From the NCBI GenBank assembly GCA_009692865.1, contig SHYH01000003.1, forward strand, positions 1 to 56,815: 56,815 nucleotides of DNA. Direction: 5' to 3'. The DNA comes from Dehalococcoidia bacterium (GTDB lineage Bacteria; Chloroflexota; Dehalococcoidia; Lucifugimonadales; GCA-2717565). How positions within the stretch are numbered: the first letter of the stretch is position 1; every line of letters starts with the position of its first letter. This document shows positions 40,027 to 49,998 of the stretch, piece after piece. The translations under genes were made by a program, and so were the position numbers. The notes under the pieces were generated by a model. The model worked only from the letters and a program-made list of their open reading frames with translations, searched no databases and had not been told where the DNA came from.

Positions 40027-41160
40027 TCAAGTGTAGCTCTGCTTGTGCCGTCTCTGATGGAGGGAAAAAAAGGGGACCTCCGCCAGGCTCTGCACCCGTG
40101 AGAAGAGGAAGAGGCCCACCCCCTGAGCCACCAGGAGACATGCCAGAAGGAGGCGGACGTTGCCGTAGTCGGCCAGGAAACCGAACCCTATCCTCCCGAT
40201 CAGGCTGGTGGCGGCGAAGAAGGAGAGGAAACCCACGGCAGCTACGTACTCTACCTGCGTCTCCTCCACCAGAAAGTTGGCGAGGTGAACGGTGATGGAC
40301 GCCACGACACCAGACCAGCACGCGGAGGTGAGGGCAGTGAGCCAGAAGGCGGGGGCCCGAAGGGCCTGCCAGGGGGTCAGGTCTATCTCGGGACGGGGGT
40401 CTCCCATCCAAAAAGGGCGAGGCTGGATATCGGCAAGGCCTCGCCAGCCCCCTCTTCCATGCCGGCCCCGTTGGTTGCGGAGCCATGGAGGGGTGCGGTT
40501 GCCAGCCGCGCCATCGGGAAGGAGCCCCATGTCTTCGGGCCGGTGCCTGATGACAAACGCAAGAGGCAGCCCTATGACCCAGAAGAGAAGGCCCGCGACG
40601 ACAGCCCCTGTTCTCCAGCCGAAATGGTCAATGAGGAGGGCGAAGAGGAAGACCAGACTGCCCCCTATCCCCAACCCCGTCGTCATGAGTCCAATGACGC
40701 GGCCTCTCCGACGGATGAACCAGTTGGCCAGAGCCACCTGCACCGGCTGCGTGGTCCCCAGGCTGGACCCGGCCCCCAAGAGCCCTACATAGACAATGGC
40801 GAGCATCGTCAGGGAGTTAACACGACTAAGGGCGAGGAAGCCCAGGCCTGTCATAGTCAGACCCAGGAGCATCATGCGGCGGGGTCCAAACTTGTCAAAG
40901 GCCCACCCGGCCACAGGTCCAATCAGCCCGCCCTCCAAGCGGACGCCGCTGATGATGCCGCTCAGGGTGGCTCGTGACCAGCCAAAGGACTCACGCCAGG
41001 GAATGAAGAAGGCGCTGAACCCGTAGTGGTAGAGGGCTGAGGACAAGGACGCCACAACCATGCCCGCCGCCACGATCCACCAGCCGTAGAAGATGCGCGG
41101 ACGTCTGGGAGGCTCAGCCTGGGTTGTGAGGGAAGGGATGCCTTGATTGCTCTGGCTCAA
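40027..41160 (-). CDS. MFS transporter, C-terminally short
   Basis: MFS-like RIFYGWWIVAAGMVVASLSSALYHYGFSAFFIPW; ends LAEVPFFSLHQRRHKQSYT with fewer TM segments than usual. Confidence 0.8.
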   Translation of the reverse strand: MSQSNQGIPSLTTQAEPPRRPRIFYGWWIVAAGMVVASLSSALYHYGFSAFFIPWRESFGWSRATLSGIISGVRLEGGLIGPVAGWAFDKFGPRRMMLLGLTMTGLGFLALSRVNSLTMLAIVYVGLLGAGSSLGTTQPVQVALANWFIRRRGRVIGLMTTGLGIGGSLVFLFALLIDHFGWRTGAVVAGLLFWVIGLPLAFVIRHRPEDMGLLPDGAAGNRTPPWLRNQRGRHGRGGWRGLADIQPRPFWMGDPRPEIDLTPWQALRAPAFWLTALTSACWSGVVASITVHLANFLVEETQVEYVAAVGFLSFFAATSLIGRIGFGFLADYGNVRLLLACLLVAQGVGLFLFSRVQSLAEVPFFSLHQRRHKQSYT

Positions 41161-41501
41161 GGGGGCTTCTTCTTGAACGATGCCCGTACCCTATACCCCC
41201 ATTGGATGGCTGTTAAGATCACATCTGGACAGAATGCATTACGACATTCCTCACCTACTAGCCTTCCCAATGATATGCCGGGCCGTCAGCCCCAGGGGGG
41301 ACAGGGCTGCGGAGGCTCATCGTGCAGTGCCAGGGGGTGAGGTGGTTTGGCGGGGCTGCACGGCTGCCTGGAGCAGGTGCGCCAAGGGAGTGGCCTCCAT
41401 CCCCAGGGCTTGCGATGTGACCCTACACCCTCCAGCATTGCGCGGGCCTCTGCCGTCCCCGCCAAGCGCACGGACTTATGATGCCGTATACTATGCTCGC
41501 C

Positions 41502-42758
41502 ATGCGTATTCTCCTGACCAACGACGACGGCATCTACGCGCCCGGCCTCTGGTACGCCGCCCACGCCCTAAGGGACCTGGGAGAGGTGATCATATCGGTT
41601 CCGGACCGGGAACAGAGCGGCGTGGGCACCGCCATCACCCTCCATCACCCCATCCGGGTCAACGAGGTGCCCTCCTTCCTTCCCGGGGTCACCACCTATG
41701 CGGTGGAGGGCACCCCCTCGGACGCCGTGATCCTGGCCCTGGAGACCCTGATGGAGGGCGACGTGGACCTGGTGGTGTCGGGCATCAACCAGGGGGCCAA
41801 CCTGGGCTGGGACATGCTCATATCTGGCACCGTTGCGGCCGCCCTCCAGGCCTACTTCCGGGGCCTCAGCGCCATCGCCATCTCCATAGCAGCCTTGACG
41901 GACGTCCCCTACAAGCCGGCGGCGCTTCTCTTGAAGAGCCTGGTGCCCCAGCTGATGGAGGGCGCGGTGGCCAGGCCCTTCCTGCTGAACATCAACCTTC
42001 CCAAGAAGTCCGTGGAGGAGATCGAGGGGATTGAGGTGACGCGGACGGCCAAGGTGGTGTACATGGACCAGGTGCAGGAGGGCGACGACATCCGGCGCCC
42101 CTACTACTGGATCGCTCGCACCCGTCCCAACTCCGAGACACCCCTTGAGGGCACCGACGTGGCGGCCATTCGCAACAACCGTATCTCCATAACCCCCCTG
42201 CAAATAGACCTCTCCTTTGAGGGGCACGCCGCCGAGTTCCAGGCGGTCACACCGGAGCTGCTGGAGAAGCTGAAGGGGGTGGCGACGCTTCCCGATCCCT
42301 GGGTAGCAGAGGGTGGAGAGGCCCCCCCCTGGATGGCGCGGAGGACACGAACCCTCCGGCCTCTTCGTGGGGCGACACCTCGCCTCATCTGCGACGGCCT
42401 GGAGGCCACCCTCGCCTTCTACGAGCGCCTGGGTTTCAAGGTGGACCACGAGTACAAGGACAAGGAGGGCCAGCGGTGGGAGGTCCTCTTGCGGAGGGAT
42501 AGCGTAACGCTTCGCTATGCGCGAAGGGAAAAGTACACGGCGGCCGCGGCCACGGGTTTCAAGAGGAAAGCGCGCGGTGTAGGCGTGGACATTTACGTGA
42601 CGACCCTGAACGTGGAGCGCATCTTCGATGAGTTCAAGGCGACGGGCGTCCCCATGGACCCAGAGCTGACGACCACCTATTCGGGGGCCAAGGAGTTTGC
42701 CGTCATGGACCCGAACGGCTACCGGCTGGTATTTGGCCAGCCAGGCACGCCGCGCTAA
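41502..42758 (+). CDS. surE: 5'/3'-nucleotidase SurE fused in frame to a VOC (glyoxalase-like) domain
   Basis: MRILLTNDDGIYAPGLWYAAHAL, SGINQGANLGWDMLISGTVAAAL; then from ~42333 TPRLICDGLEATLAFYERLGFKVDHEYKDKEG and EFAVMDPNGYRLVFGQPG. Confidence 0.85.
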   Translation: MRILLTNDDGIYAPGLWYAAHALRDLGEVIISVPDREQSGVGTAITLHHPIRVNEVPSFLPGVTTYAVEGTPSDAVILALETLMEGDVDLVVSGINQGANLGWDMLISGTVAAALQAYFRGLSAIAISIAALTDVPYKPAALLLKSLVPQLMEGAVARPFLLNINLPKKSVEEIEGIEVTRTAKVVYMDQVQEGDDIRRPYYWIARTRPNSETPLEGTDVAAIRNNRISITPLQIDLSFEGHAAEFQAVTPELLEKLKGVATLPDPWVAEGGEAPPWMARRTRTLRPLRGATPRLICDGLEATLAFYERLGFKVDHEYKDKEGQRWEVLLRRDSVTLRYARREKYTAAAATGFKRKARGVGVDIYVTTLNVERIFDEFKATGVPMDPELTTTYSGAKEFAVMDPNGYRLVFGQPGTPR

Positions 42759-42783
42759 GGCCACTGACCCTAGAGGTGCCTTT

Positions 42784-43899
42784 GTGGAAGATCAACCTTC
42801 CTTTCCGTCCCAGGGCCTCACCTACGTTCAGGCCGGGGTAGACGCCGCCTCGAAAGAGGAGGGTCTGCAAAAGCTTTTGAGCTGGGTTGGCCGGACCAGC
42901 GCGTTCAGAAAGGGAATCGGAGCGCCGGTCCTGGACATCGGCCACTTCGCCAACGTCCTGGACATCGGCCACGGGCTGGGCCTGGCCATCTCCACAGACA
43001 ACGTGGGCACCAAGGTGCTCATCGCCCAGATGGTGGGGAAGTACGACACCCTGGGCGTGGACTGTGTGGCCGTCAACGTCAACGATGTCTTGTGCGTAGG
43101 CGCGGAGCCCATCGCCCTGGTGGATTACATTGCCGTAGCGCAGATCCACGCCACTGTTCTGGAGGAGATGGGCAAAGGCATGTACCTGGGCGCTCAGGAG
43201 GCGGGGATCGCCATTGTGGGGGGGGAGGTGGCCCAGGTGCCCGACCTCGTGAAGGGCCCTAAGCCTGGCTACGCCTTTGACCTTTCTGCTACTTGCGTGG
43301 GTATAGTTCCCCTAGGACAGGTCGTTGTGGGCCGCGATATTCGAGAGGGGGATAGAGTGATAGGGCTGGCCAGCAGCGGCATCCACTGCAACGGGCTCAG
43401 CCTGGCCCGCAAGGCGCTGCTGGAGGGGAGCACCTTCAAGGTGGACACCTACGTTCCCGAGCTGGGCAAAACCGTAGGCGAGGAGCTGCTGGCACCCACC
43501 CGCATCTACGTGGCCGTGGTCATGGAGATGCTGCGGGCAGGCTTGCGAATCAAGGCTTTGGCGCACATCAGCGGCGGTGGCCTCACCAACCTCTCGCGGG
43601 TGGAGGCCCCTGTAGGGTTTGTCCTCCAGAAGCTTCCTGAGCCGCCTGCCATCTTCTCTCTTATCCAGCGGACGGGCCAGGTCAGCGACGCCGAGATGTA
43701 CACGGTGTTCAACATGGGCATCGGCTTCTGCGTGGTGGTGGACCCCACTGACGCGGCCAGCGTGCTGGAGATAGCGACTCGCCACGGCATCAGGGCCTAT
43801 CAACTGGGATATGCTGTCGCTGACCCGGCGAAAAAGGTGTTGCTTAAGCCCAAGGGGCTGGTGGGGGTTGAGGGGCGGTTCCAGGCGGCCAAGGGCTAG
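42784..43899 (+). CDS. purM: Phosphoribosylformylglycinamidine cyclo-ligase
   Basis: TYVQAGVDAASKEEGLQKL, LAISTDNVGTKVLIAQMVGKYDTLGVDCVAVNVNDVLCVGAEPIALVDYIAV. Confidence 0.95.
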   Translation: MEDQPSFPSQGLTYVQAGVDAASKEEGLQKLLSWVGRTSAFRKGIGAPVLDIGHFANVLDIGHGLGLAISTDNVGTKVLIAQMVGKYDTLGVDCVAVNVNDVLCVGAEPIALVDYIAVAQIHATVLEEMGKGMYLGAQEAGIAIVGGEVAQVPDLVKGPKPGYAFDLSATCVGIVPLGQVVVGRDIREGDRVIGLASSGIHCNGLSLARKALLEGSTFKVDTYVPELGKTVGEELLAPTRIYVAVVMEMLRAGLRIKALAHISGGGLTNLSRVEAPVGFVLQKLPEPPAIFSLIQRTGQVSDAEMYTVFNMGIGFCVVVDPTDAASVLEIATRHGIRAYQLGYAVADPAKKVLLKPKGLVGVEGRFQAAKG

Positions 43900-43912
43900 G
43901 CAGGGTGTGCCC

Positions 43913-44060
43913 TAGCAGGGTAATGAAAAACTCTTTCGACCATCCCCCTGTCCCCCTTCCTAGCCAGGAAGGGGGTGGAAATTATATCTGGGGGACACCC
44001 CCAGGCCCCCGTGCAAAGGGGCTTTGCCCCTCTGCACCCCCCTTCTCCAGCGTCCTGCTA
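43913..44060 (+). repeat. MITE-like repeat, copy C (7/7 terminal match)
   Basis: TAGCAGG...CCTGCTA; core CCCCCTTCCTAGCCAGGAAGGGGG, AATTATATCTGG. Confidence 0.87.
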
Positions 44061-45425
44061 GCCCACCCTAGAGCTCCGAGGAAGCTCCGGGTAAAGCTCC
44101 GGAGGTATCCCCTTCACCTGCTCTCTCGCCTCGGCAACGGCAAAGAGGGAGCCCGTCACGAGCACCATGTCCTCCTCGTTGGCCTGGGAGATGGCGTATC
44201 GAGTGGCCTCGCCCACCTCCGCTACCTCGTGGACTGAAACCCCACGCTGCTGGAAGGGCCGTGCGATGGCGCTGGTGGGCAAGGCCCTGGGGTGGCGAGA
44301 GCGCGTGGCCACCACCAGGGCAGGGTTGAGTCGTGCCAGCTCCTCCACCATGCTTTCGAAGTCCTTGTCGGCGGAGACGCCCAGGACGAGGAGGAGACGG
44401 CGGTGGGGAAGGTCCTCCCCCACGGCCTGCCGCAGCCGGCCCATGGAAGCCGGGTTGTGGGCGCCGTCGACCACCACCAGGGGGTCGCGTTGGAGCACCT
44501 CCAAGCGCCCGGGCCAGCGGACGCTTTCCAGTCCTTGCACCATGTTCCGCTGAGCAATAGAGACCCCCTGGCGCCGTAGGACGTCGAGAGCGGTCACAGC
44601 GGTGGCGGCGTTCTCCATTTGATGCCTCCCCAGCAGGGGAATCCAGAGGGACCACTCCCCCTGGCGACCGCGCAGGGTGAAGGACTGGCCTTCCAAGTCC
44701 TGGGCCGTCCGCTCCCAGGCGTACTCCTGGGCAACCTGCACCAGGGTGGCCCCCCTGGTCTCACACACCTCCTGGATCACGGCCAGCGCCTCTGGTAGCT
44801 GGGGCGCTGTGACCACCGTTACCCCTGGCTTGATGATGCCCGCCTTCTCTCTCGCGATCTCCGCAACGGTGTTGCCCAGAATGGCGGTGTGGTCCAGGCT
44901 AAGGGCAGTGATGACGCAGACCAGAGGTCGCGGCACCATGTTGGTGGCATCCAGGCGCCCGCCCAGGCCCACCTCCAGCACCTGAATGTCGGCCCTCCGG
45001 CGGGCGAAGTGGGCAAAGGCCATGGCGGTGAGCATCTCAAAGGTGGTCACTCCCCCGTGGGGGTCCGTCTTTCCCACTTCTTGAGCTGCATCCGAAAGGC
45101 CTTCCACCAGGGAGGCGAACTCCTGGGCTGTGATGGGGATGAGGCCCATGCGGATGCGCTCGCGGAAGGCATGGAGGTGGGGTGAGGTGTAGAGGCCCGT
45201 CACGTAGCCCTGTTCCGTCAGGGCCGATGCGATCATGGCGGCAGTGCTGCCCTTGCCCTTGGTGCCGGCAAGGTGCACCGTAGGCACCTGCAGGTGGGGG
45301 TTTCCCAGGCGACGCAGGAACTCCTCCATGCGTGTGAGGTCGTAGCGGGGTAGTCCGCCCGTGCGGTAGGCCCGCTCGTAGTCCACCAGGCTAAGAAGGT
45401 GCTGGATGGATTCGCGATAGTCCAA
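44058..45425 (-). CDS. folC: Bifunctional folylpolyglutamate synthase/dihydrofolate synthase
   Basis: VHLAGTKGKGSTAAMIASALTEQGYVTGLYTSPHLHAFRERI; EVGLGGRLDATN; AREKAGIIKPGVTVVTAPQ. Confidence 0.97.
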   Translation of the reverse strand: MDYRESIQHLLSLVDYERAYRTGGLPRYDLTRMEEFLRRLGNPHLQVPTVHLAGTKGKGSTAAMIASALTEQGYVTGLYTSPHLHAFRERIRMGLIPITAQEFASLVEGLSDAAQEVGKTDPHGGVTTFEMLTAMAFAHFARRRADIQVLEVGLGGRLDATNMVPRPLVCVITALSLDHTAILGNTVAEIAREKAGIIKPGVTVVTAPQLPEALAVIQEVCETRGATLVQVAQEYAWERTAQDLEGQSFTLRGRQGEWSLWIPLLGRHQMENAATAVTALDVLRRQGVSIAQRNMVQGLESVRWPGRLEVLQRDPLVVVDGAHNPASMGRLRQAVGEDLPHRRLLLVLGVSADKDFESMVEELARLNPALVVATRSRHPRALPTSAIARPFQQRGVSVHEVAEVGEATRYAISQANEEDMVLVTGSLFAVAEAREQVKGIPPELYPELPRSSRVG

Positions 45426-45444
45426 GGGTCCTCCTGGAAGGCCT

Positions 45445-46386
45445 CTAGTGGTCGCGAATGTGCTTGGGCAGAGCTCCCAGGGTGGCCTTCACGGCGTCGA
45501 GGTAGGTCAGCCTTCGCACGTAGTCCAGGCTCCCCCGAAGGGGTCGCGGCTGGAACCCAAAGTGGCGCTCCACGCTATCCAAGCCAGTCACGTCGTCTAT
45601 TGCCAGCATCGCTAGCTGCTGTCGGGTCACCGGGGAGCGAGGGAGAACGCCCATGATAGTAGCCAGAAGCCCCATGAATGGCAGCGGCACATGGACCTTC
45701 AGGCGTCGCGCCCCCAGTGTGGCGACAACCAGGTCCATCAACTCGTTATAGGTGAACTGGTGTGGCCCGCCAATCTCGATAGTCTGGTTCACCAACCTAT
45801 CCGAGGACAAGGCCTGCTCCACGCAGCGTGCCACGTCCTCCACCCAGATGGGCTGGAACTGGGCCTTGCCGGGGCCTGCAATAGGGACCAAGGGAAGGGC
45901 CTTGGCCATGCCCGCCAGCAGGTTGAAGAACCCGTCCCCCTCGCCAAAGAGAAAGGAGGGGCGCAAGACCGTGTAGGGAACGCCGCCTTGCACCACAGCC
46001 TGCTCGCCCTGCCATTTGGAATGGAGGTAGGGGTAACGCGGGCTGTCCTGGGCGCCGATGACGCTCAGGTGAACGAGCCGGCGGACGCCTGCCTCTCTGG
46101 CGGCGGCGACGACGTTGGCAGTGCCCTGGTGGTTGACGCTCTGGAAGGTGGCTCCGCTCTTTTCTCGAATGGTGGACACCAGGTGGACGACCGCATCCGT
46201 ACCTGCCACGGCCTGTCGGACGGCGGCGATGTCTCGCACGTCACCGTAGCAAGGCTCGGCGCCGTAGGGGGTAACCACCTCCGCGCGGCCTGAGTGGAGG
46301 AGGGCCCGCACGGGGTGGCCGGCCTGCCGGAGGACTTTCACCACGTGGCGGCCAAGAAATCCCGCAGCGCCGGTCACCAGAATCAT
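45445..46386 (-). CDS. NAD(P)-binding SDR / NDUFA9-like oxidoreductase
   Basis: MILVTGAAGFLGRHVVKVLRQAGHPVRAL; likely ATG 46386. Confidence 0.9.
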   Translation of the reverse strand: MILVTGAAGFLGRHVVKVLRQAGHPVRALLHSGRAEVVTPYGAEPCYGDVRDIAAVRQAVAGTDAVVHLVSTIREKSGATFQSVNHQGTANVVAAAREAGVRRLVHLSVIGAQDSPRYPYLHSKWQGEQAVVQGGVPYTVLRPSFLFGEGDGFFNLLAGMAKALPLVPIAGPGKAQFQPIWVEDVARCVEQALSSDRLVNQTIEIGGPHQFTYNELMDLVVATLGARRLKVHVPLPFMGLLATIMGVLPRSPVTRQQLAMLAIDDVTGLDSVERHFGFQPRPLRGSLDYVRRLTYLDAVKATLGALPKHIRDH

Positions 46387-46546
46387 GGCCCGTTTCCCCC
46401 TTTGCCCATCGCTGGAAGCGTAGCAAAGGGACAAGGGGGTGTCAACGGAAGGGGGGAGCGGCCGGTGTTCGGTTTGGGTATCGGCCATTGAACATACGCC
46501 TAGTGCCTTCTATAATGCCATTGCCATTCTGCTGCCAGGAGCCGCC

Positions 46547-47860
46547 GTGGATCCTTCCCTGAAACCCGTTCTTCCTGACACCGCTCACGTCAACGCCAAG
46601 GGCCACCTGGTGCTGGGCGGATGTGACGTGGCCGATCTCGCTAAGGAGTTCGGCACGCCCCTGTACGTGTTTGACGAGGCCACCCTGCGTAAGCGGTGCC
46701 GCGCCTTCCTCCAGGAGTTCCGCAGCCGGTACCCGGCCACCCAGGTGGTGTACGCCAGCAAGGCCTTCAGCAATGTGGCCCTGGCTCGCCTGCTCCAGGA
46801 GGAGGGCTTGGGCCTCGATGTGGTCTCGGGGGGCGAGCTGGCCCTGGCTCGCCGTGTGGAGTTTCCAGCGGAGCGTATCTACTTCCACGGCAACAACAAG
46901 AGCGTGGAGGAGCTGCGGATGGCGCTCGAGTATCGCATAGGCGCGGTGGTGGTGGATGGCCTGGGGGAGCTTGAGCTGCTGGAGCGCCTGGCCGCCGGGT
47001 GGGGGATGACCCAGGACGTCATGCTCCGCGTCTCCCCAGGTGTGGACCCCCACACCCATGCGCACACCACGACGGGCATTCTGGACAGCAAGTTCGGCAT
47101 CCCCATCCAGACCGGGCAGGCCGAGGAGGCGATGAAGGCGGCCTTGCGGTCGCCCCACCTGAATCTGGTGGGCCTACACTTCCACCTGGGATCGCCCATC
47201 TTTGAGCTGGAGCCCTATCGGGTGGCCATTAAGGTGGTCCTGGAGTTCGCCGCCTCCTTCACCCGCCAGGGCTTTCAAATGCGGGCCTTCAGCCCGGGAG
47301 GAGGCTTCGCCATCGCCTACCTGCGGGATACGCTGCCCCCCGAGATCGGCGAGTACGCCCACGTTATCACGGGCGCTCTCCGGGAGGGGTGCGAGCGCCA
47401 CGGCTTGCCTCTTCCCCAGCTTGTCGTGGAACCTGGGCGCGCCATTGTGGGGCCTGCTGGCGTGGCCCTTTACACCGTGGGAGCCATCAAGGAGGTTCCC
47501 GGCGTCAGGACCTACGTGGCCGTGGACGGCGGCATGGGGGACAACATCAGGCCTGCTCTCTACGGCGCCCAGTACGAGGCCCTCCTGGCGAACCACATGG
47601 ACGAGGCGGACGAGCAGCGGGTCACCATTGCGGGAAAGTACTGTGAGTCGGGCGACGTCCTGGTGCGCGATGCCCTTCTCCCTCCGGTGCGGTCGGGCGA
47701 CCTCATCGCCATGCCCGCTGCTGGGGCCTATGCCCCTGCCATGTCCAACAACTACAACATGGCCCCGCGCCCTGCCATCGTCATGGTCAAGGACGGGAAG
47801 GCCCGCCTCATCCGCCGCCGTGAGACCTACGAGGACCTCATGGCGAGCGACGTTCTCTAA
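46547..47860 (+). CDS. lysA: Diaminopimelate decarboxylase
   Basis: VVYASKAFSNVALARLLQEEGLGLDVVSGGEL; CESGDVLVRDALLPPVRSGDLIAMPAAGAYAPAMSNNYN; likely GTG 46547. Confidence 0.97.
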   Translation: MDPSLKPVLPDTAHVNAKGHLVLGGCDVADLAKEFGTPLYVFDEATLRKRCRAFLQEFRSRYPATQVVYASKAFSNVALARLLQEEGLGLDVVSGGELALARRVEFPAERIYFHGNNKSVEELRMALEYRIGAVVVDGLGELELLERLAAGWGMTQDVMLRVSPGVDPHTHAHTTTGILDSKFGIPIQTGQAEEAMKAALRSPHLNLVGLHFHLGSPIFELEPYRVAIKVVLEFAASFTRQGFQMRAFSPGGGFAIAYLRDTLPPEIGEYAHVITGALREGCERHGLPLPQLVVEPGRAIVGPAGVALYTVGAIKEVPGVRTYVAVDGGMGDNIRPALYGAQYEALLANHMDEADEQRVTIAGKYCESGDVLVRDALLPPVRSGDLIAMPAAGAYAPAMSNNYNMAPRPAIVMVKDGKARLIRRRETYEDLMASDVL

Positions 47861-47884
47861 TCCTCCGCGTGGGTTGCGTGTCTT

Positions 47885-48898
47885 ATGGGACCCGTCATAG
47901 GGCATGAGGGCGTGTTGCGCCTCCTGAAACAAAGCCTTCAGAAGGGGCGGCTGGCCCACAGCTACCTCCTGGTGGGGCCGCCTCACGTTGGGAAGATGAC
48001 GGTGGCCCTGTACCTGGCCCAGGCCGTCAACTGCACAGGCTCTTCGCAGCCGTGCCGGGCGTGCTCCCAGTGCGTAAGGATAGCTTCAGGCAGGCACGCC
48101 GACGTCCAGGTCCTGGGCCTGAGAGAGGGCGGGGCCACCAAGGAGATCAGCATTGACCAGGTGCGGGAGATCCAGCGGGCGGCCTCCCTCAAGCCCTTCG
48201 AGGGGAGCTGCCGCGTCTTCATCGTGGAGGGGGCCGAGCGCCTGAGCGCCCATGCCACCAACGCCCTGCTGAAGACCCTGGAGGAGCCGCCGCCTCAGGT
48301 GTTGCTGCTCCTCCTCGCCACCGACGAGGAGGCCCTGTTGCCCACCCTGCGCTCTCGCTGCCAACGGTTGGAGCTGTACTCGCTGGGGGTCCAGGAGGTG
48401 GCTCGCGCCCTTGAAGAGAGGGGTGTGGCCCCCAAGATGGCCCAGCATCTGGCCCTTCACTCTCAGGGGTGTCCCGGCATCGCCTTGCGAGCCCTGGAGG
48501 AGCCGGAATGGCTGGAGGCCCAGGAGGTGGAGGCGGAGCAGGTGGCCCAACTGCTGACGGCCTCTCTCCACCAGAGGTTTGCCCTGGCGGCGGAGCTTGC
48601 CCAGCGGTTTCAGGCCAACCGAGAGGATGTGCAGGCTGTTTTGGGGCTGTGGCTGGAGTGGTGGCGGGACCTGCTTCTGGTCAAGGAGGGGGCGACGGCT
48701 TACCTGGTGCATCCTGAGCTTCGCCCGACGTTGGAGGGCCTGGCCCCTGAGGTGGACGCCCTGGCGGTCGCCCGGAGCCTTCGCCTGATCCAGGAGACCC
48801 TGGATGTGTTGGACCAGAACGCCAACGCCAGGATGGCCCTGGAGCACCTGCTCCTTGGATTCCCGTTCCTGGAGCGTCAGGAGACTGCTGCAACCTGA
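47885..48898 (+). CDS. holB: DNA polymerase III subunit delta'
   Basis: AHSYLLVGPPHVGKMTVALYLAQAVNC, zinc CxxCxxC, SAHATNALLKTLEEPP. Confidence 0.93.
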   Translation: MGPVIGHEGVLRLLKQSLQKGRLAHSYLLVGPPHVGKMTVALYLAQAVNCTGSSQPCRACSQCVRIASGRHADVQVLGLREGGATKEISIDQVREIQRAASLKPFEGSCRVFIVEGAERLSAHATNALLKTLEEPPPQVLLLLLATDEEALLPTLRSRCQRLELYSLGVQEVARALEERGVAPKMAQHLALHSQGCPGIALRALEEPEWLEAQEVEAEQVAQLLTASLHQRFALAAELAQRFQANREDVQAVLGLWLEWWRDLLLVKEGATAYLVHPELRPTLEGLAPEVDALAVARSLRLIQETLDVLDQNANARMALEHLLLGFPFLERQETAAT

Positions 48899-49046
48899 TA
48901 GCAGGCTGCGGGAAAAGGGGAGTACAGAGGGGCGGAGCCCCTTTGGCGGGGGTCTGGGGGGAACCCCCAGATATCATTCCCACCCCCTTCCTGGCCAGGA
49001 AGGAGGACAAGGGGGATGGTCGCAAGGGTTTTTCAGCATCCTGATA
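48899..49046 (-). repeat. MITE-like repeat, copy D (inverted relative to A-C)
   Basis: TAGCAGGCTGCGGGAAAA ... TTTTTCAGCATCCTGATA; starts directly after holB TGA. Confidence 0.85.
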
Positions 49047-49074
49047 GAGATGGCATGAGAAGTGAGAGGAAGAG

Positions 49075-49323
49075 ATGCCTCGACAGCTAGCGGGGGTGCG
49101 GTTCCAGCGTGGGGAAAGGGTCTACTACTGCGACCCTGGGGACCTGGACCTGAAGGTGAACGACCGTTTGGTGGTGGAGGCGGACTGGGGCCCTACCGTG
49201 GGCTGGGTGGTTATCACGCCTCAACAGATGATCCACGCCGAGGGGGTGGAGGATCTCCTGCGCATTTTGCGAAGGGCCACGTCTGAGGACATGGCGGCCC
49301 AAAGGGCCAGGCCGGGCGGGTAG
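49075..49323 (+). CDS. PSP1/YaaT-like N-terminal domain, apparently truncated
   Basis: LAGVRFQRGERVYYCDPGDLDLKVNDRLVVEADWGPTVGWVVITPQQ ... LLRILRRATSEDMAA, then stop. Confidence 0.65.
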   Translation: MPRQLAGVRFQRGERVYYCDPGDLDLKVNDRLVVEADWGPTVGWVVITPQQMIHAEGVEDLLRILRRATSEDMAAQRARPGG

Positions 49324-49369
49324 GCTCTAGCGTTTGAGGGATGCTCAGCCTGTGCACCGTCCCCCGGCT

Positions 49370-49879
49370 TCACCGCCCCAGACGGCGAAGGCCGTGGAGG
49401 ATCTTTTCGGTGGGCGAGAGGCTGGACAGGTCAGGGGAGGGGCGCAGGGGCGCGCCAGGGGGAATGCGCTCGGCGGCTACCTTGGCCTCCAGTTGCTGGC
49501 GGATCCATGTCACCACCCGCTGGGCCGACGCCAGGGAGCCCTCCAGGGCCTCCACGTTGTCCCCCTGGACCAGGTCGGGGGGCACGTCGGGAGCGGCGGT
49601 GAGCAGGGCGGTTCGATACTGGCCCAGGGTGCGGCGCAGCTCCTCTTCCAGCCGCTCAGCACGCTGGGCCTGCTCCTGGCCTTGACGCTCCGCTGCGCCT
49701 AGAGCGACTGCCAACTGGGCGACCCGGACCTCCCGCTCTGACCAGACCTCCTACAGGTAGGTGATCTGGAGCTCCGGGGACGTAGAGGGCTCTTGGGAAG
49801 GGATGTCCTCTCCTTTCGGAGAAGCTAGCCCATTCTCACGGGCCTCGCTAGCGCCAGCCTGGGCTACGCTGTCAGCCAT
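49370..49879 (-). pseudogene. Coiled-coil protein interrupted by one in-frame TAG (49751-49753)
   Basis: MADSVAQAGASEARENGLASPKGEDIPSQEPSTSPELQITYL*EVWSEREVRVAQLAVALGAAERQGQEQAQRAERLEEELRR... in one frame. Confidence 0.65.
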
Positions 49880-49998
49880 AACTCCTCCTCCAATGGACTG
49901 TGGCAACGGGACTGTGGCCTTAGGCTAGCCGTTCCCCTTCGGTTCGAGCAAGGGACAGCTAGCACCCGCGGCAGTCGCCAGGAACCTGGTGTGCTACA

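Noticed and set aside
42784-43899. SelD (selenophosphate synthetase), which would support the Sec hypothesis
   Set aside because: Motifs are those of PurM (AIR synthase); SelD shares the fold but not the N-terminal signature here.
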